This document shows positions 31,285 through 31,307 of a DNA stretch of 31,307 nt, in pieces. The position numbers were made by a program, and so were the translations under genes. This DNA is from Lachnospiraceae bacterium UBA7110 (GTDB lineage: Bacteria; Bacillota; Clostridia; Lachnospirales; Lachnospiraceae). The DNA is taken from positions 27,411 to 58,717 of the forward strand of contig DKYC01000041.1 in the NCBI GenBank assembly GCA_002492295.1, in the 5' to 3' direction. Every line of letters starts with the position of its first letter. The stretch's first letter is position 1. The notes beneath the pieces were generated by a model that saw nothing but the letters and a program-made list of their open reading frames with translations, did not search any database and was not told where the DNA came from.

Positions 31285-31307
31285 TCTAATATAGCACAAA
31301 AAAAGAA

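Overview
The window looks like chromosomal DNA of an anaerobic, low- to mid-GC Gram-positive bacterium, most likely a gut Lachnospiraceae-type Clostridium relative. This is inferred from a butyrate/acetate-type CoA-transferase, two class B sortases with TPxTGDP sorting signals, several BspA/LRR_5-type surface proteins, a small Cys/Gly/Asn-rich protein of the kind seen in spore-forming Clostridia, and AGGAGG-type ribosome binding sites. No RNA gene, CRISPR array, insertion sequence or phage gene was found, and no gap between genes exceeds 260 bases.

Left part (1-5412): a CoA-transferase on the minus strand has a leader with a perfect palindrome and a possible 27-codon leader peptide. It is divergent from a small orphan lipoprotein with a good sigma-A promoter. 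The lipoprotein is convergent, across a strong terminator, with a HAD phosphatase-MATE exporter operon. The promoter of that operon is nested in the terminator of the next gene, a subtilisin-like serine protease with no signal peptide.

Middle left (5499-9838): an ABC exporter operon (ATPase, large extracytoplasmic accessory protein with a duplicated helical module, FtsX/MacB-type permease), translationally coupled through 4-base and 1-base overlaps. Its control region carries three separate inverted repeats. The subtilase lies 86 bases downstream with no clear terminator between, so it may be co-transcribed.

Centre (9839-21115): a minus-strand operon of five genes: class B sortase, an 1874-residue LRR/InlB-repeat protein ending in TPSTGDP plus membrane segment plus basic tail, two further LRR_5 proteins with N-terminal membrane segments, and an SH3-like exported protein, closed by a terminator at 9799-9824. 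I read this as a surface-assembly locus in which the sortase fixes the giant LRR protein to the wall and the others are partners at the membrane and wall.

Right (21116-31307): a separately transcribed 1633-residue secreted protein (classical LRRs followed by a long Ig-like region) with no anchor, a divergent plus-strand cluster of three small genes (the first under a sequence matching a sigma-K-type sporulation promoter), then a second sortase B-substrate pair. That substrate is an 827-residue InlB-repeat protein ending in TPKTGDP, and its 3' end overlaps the third small gene. The two sortase loci make this a surface-protein island; the cysteine-rich cluster is the most unusual item.
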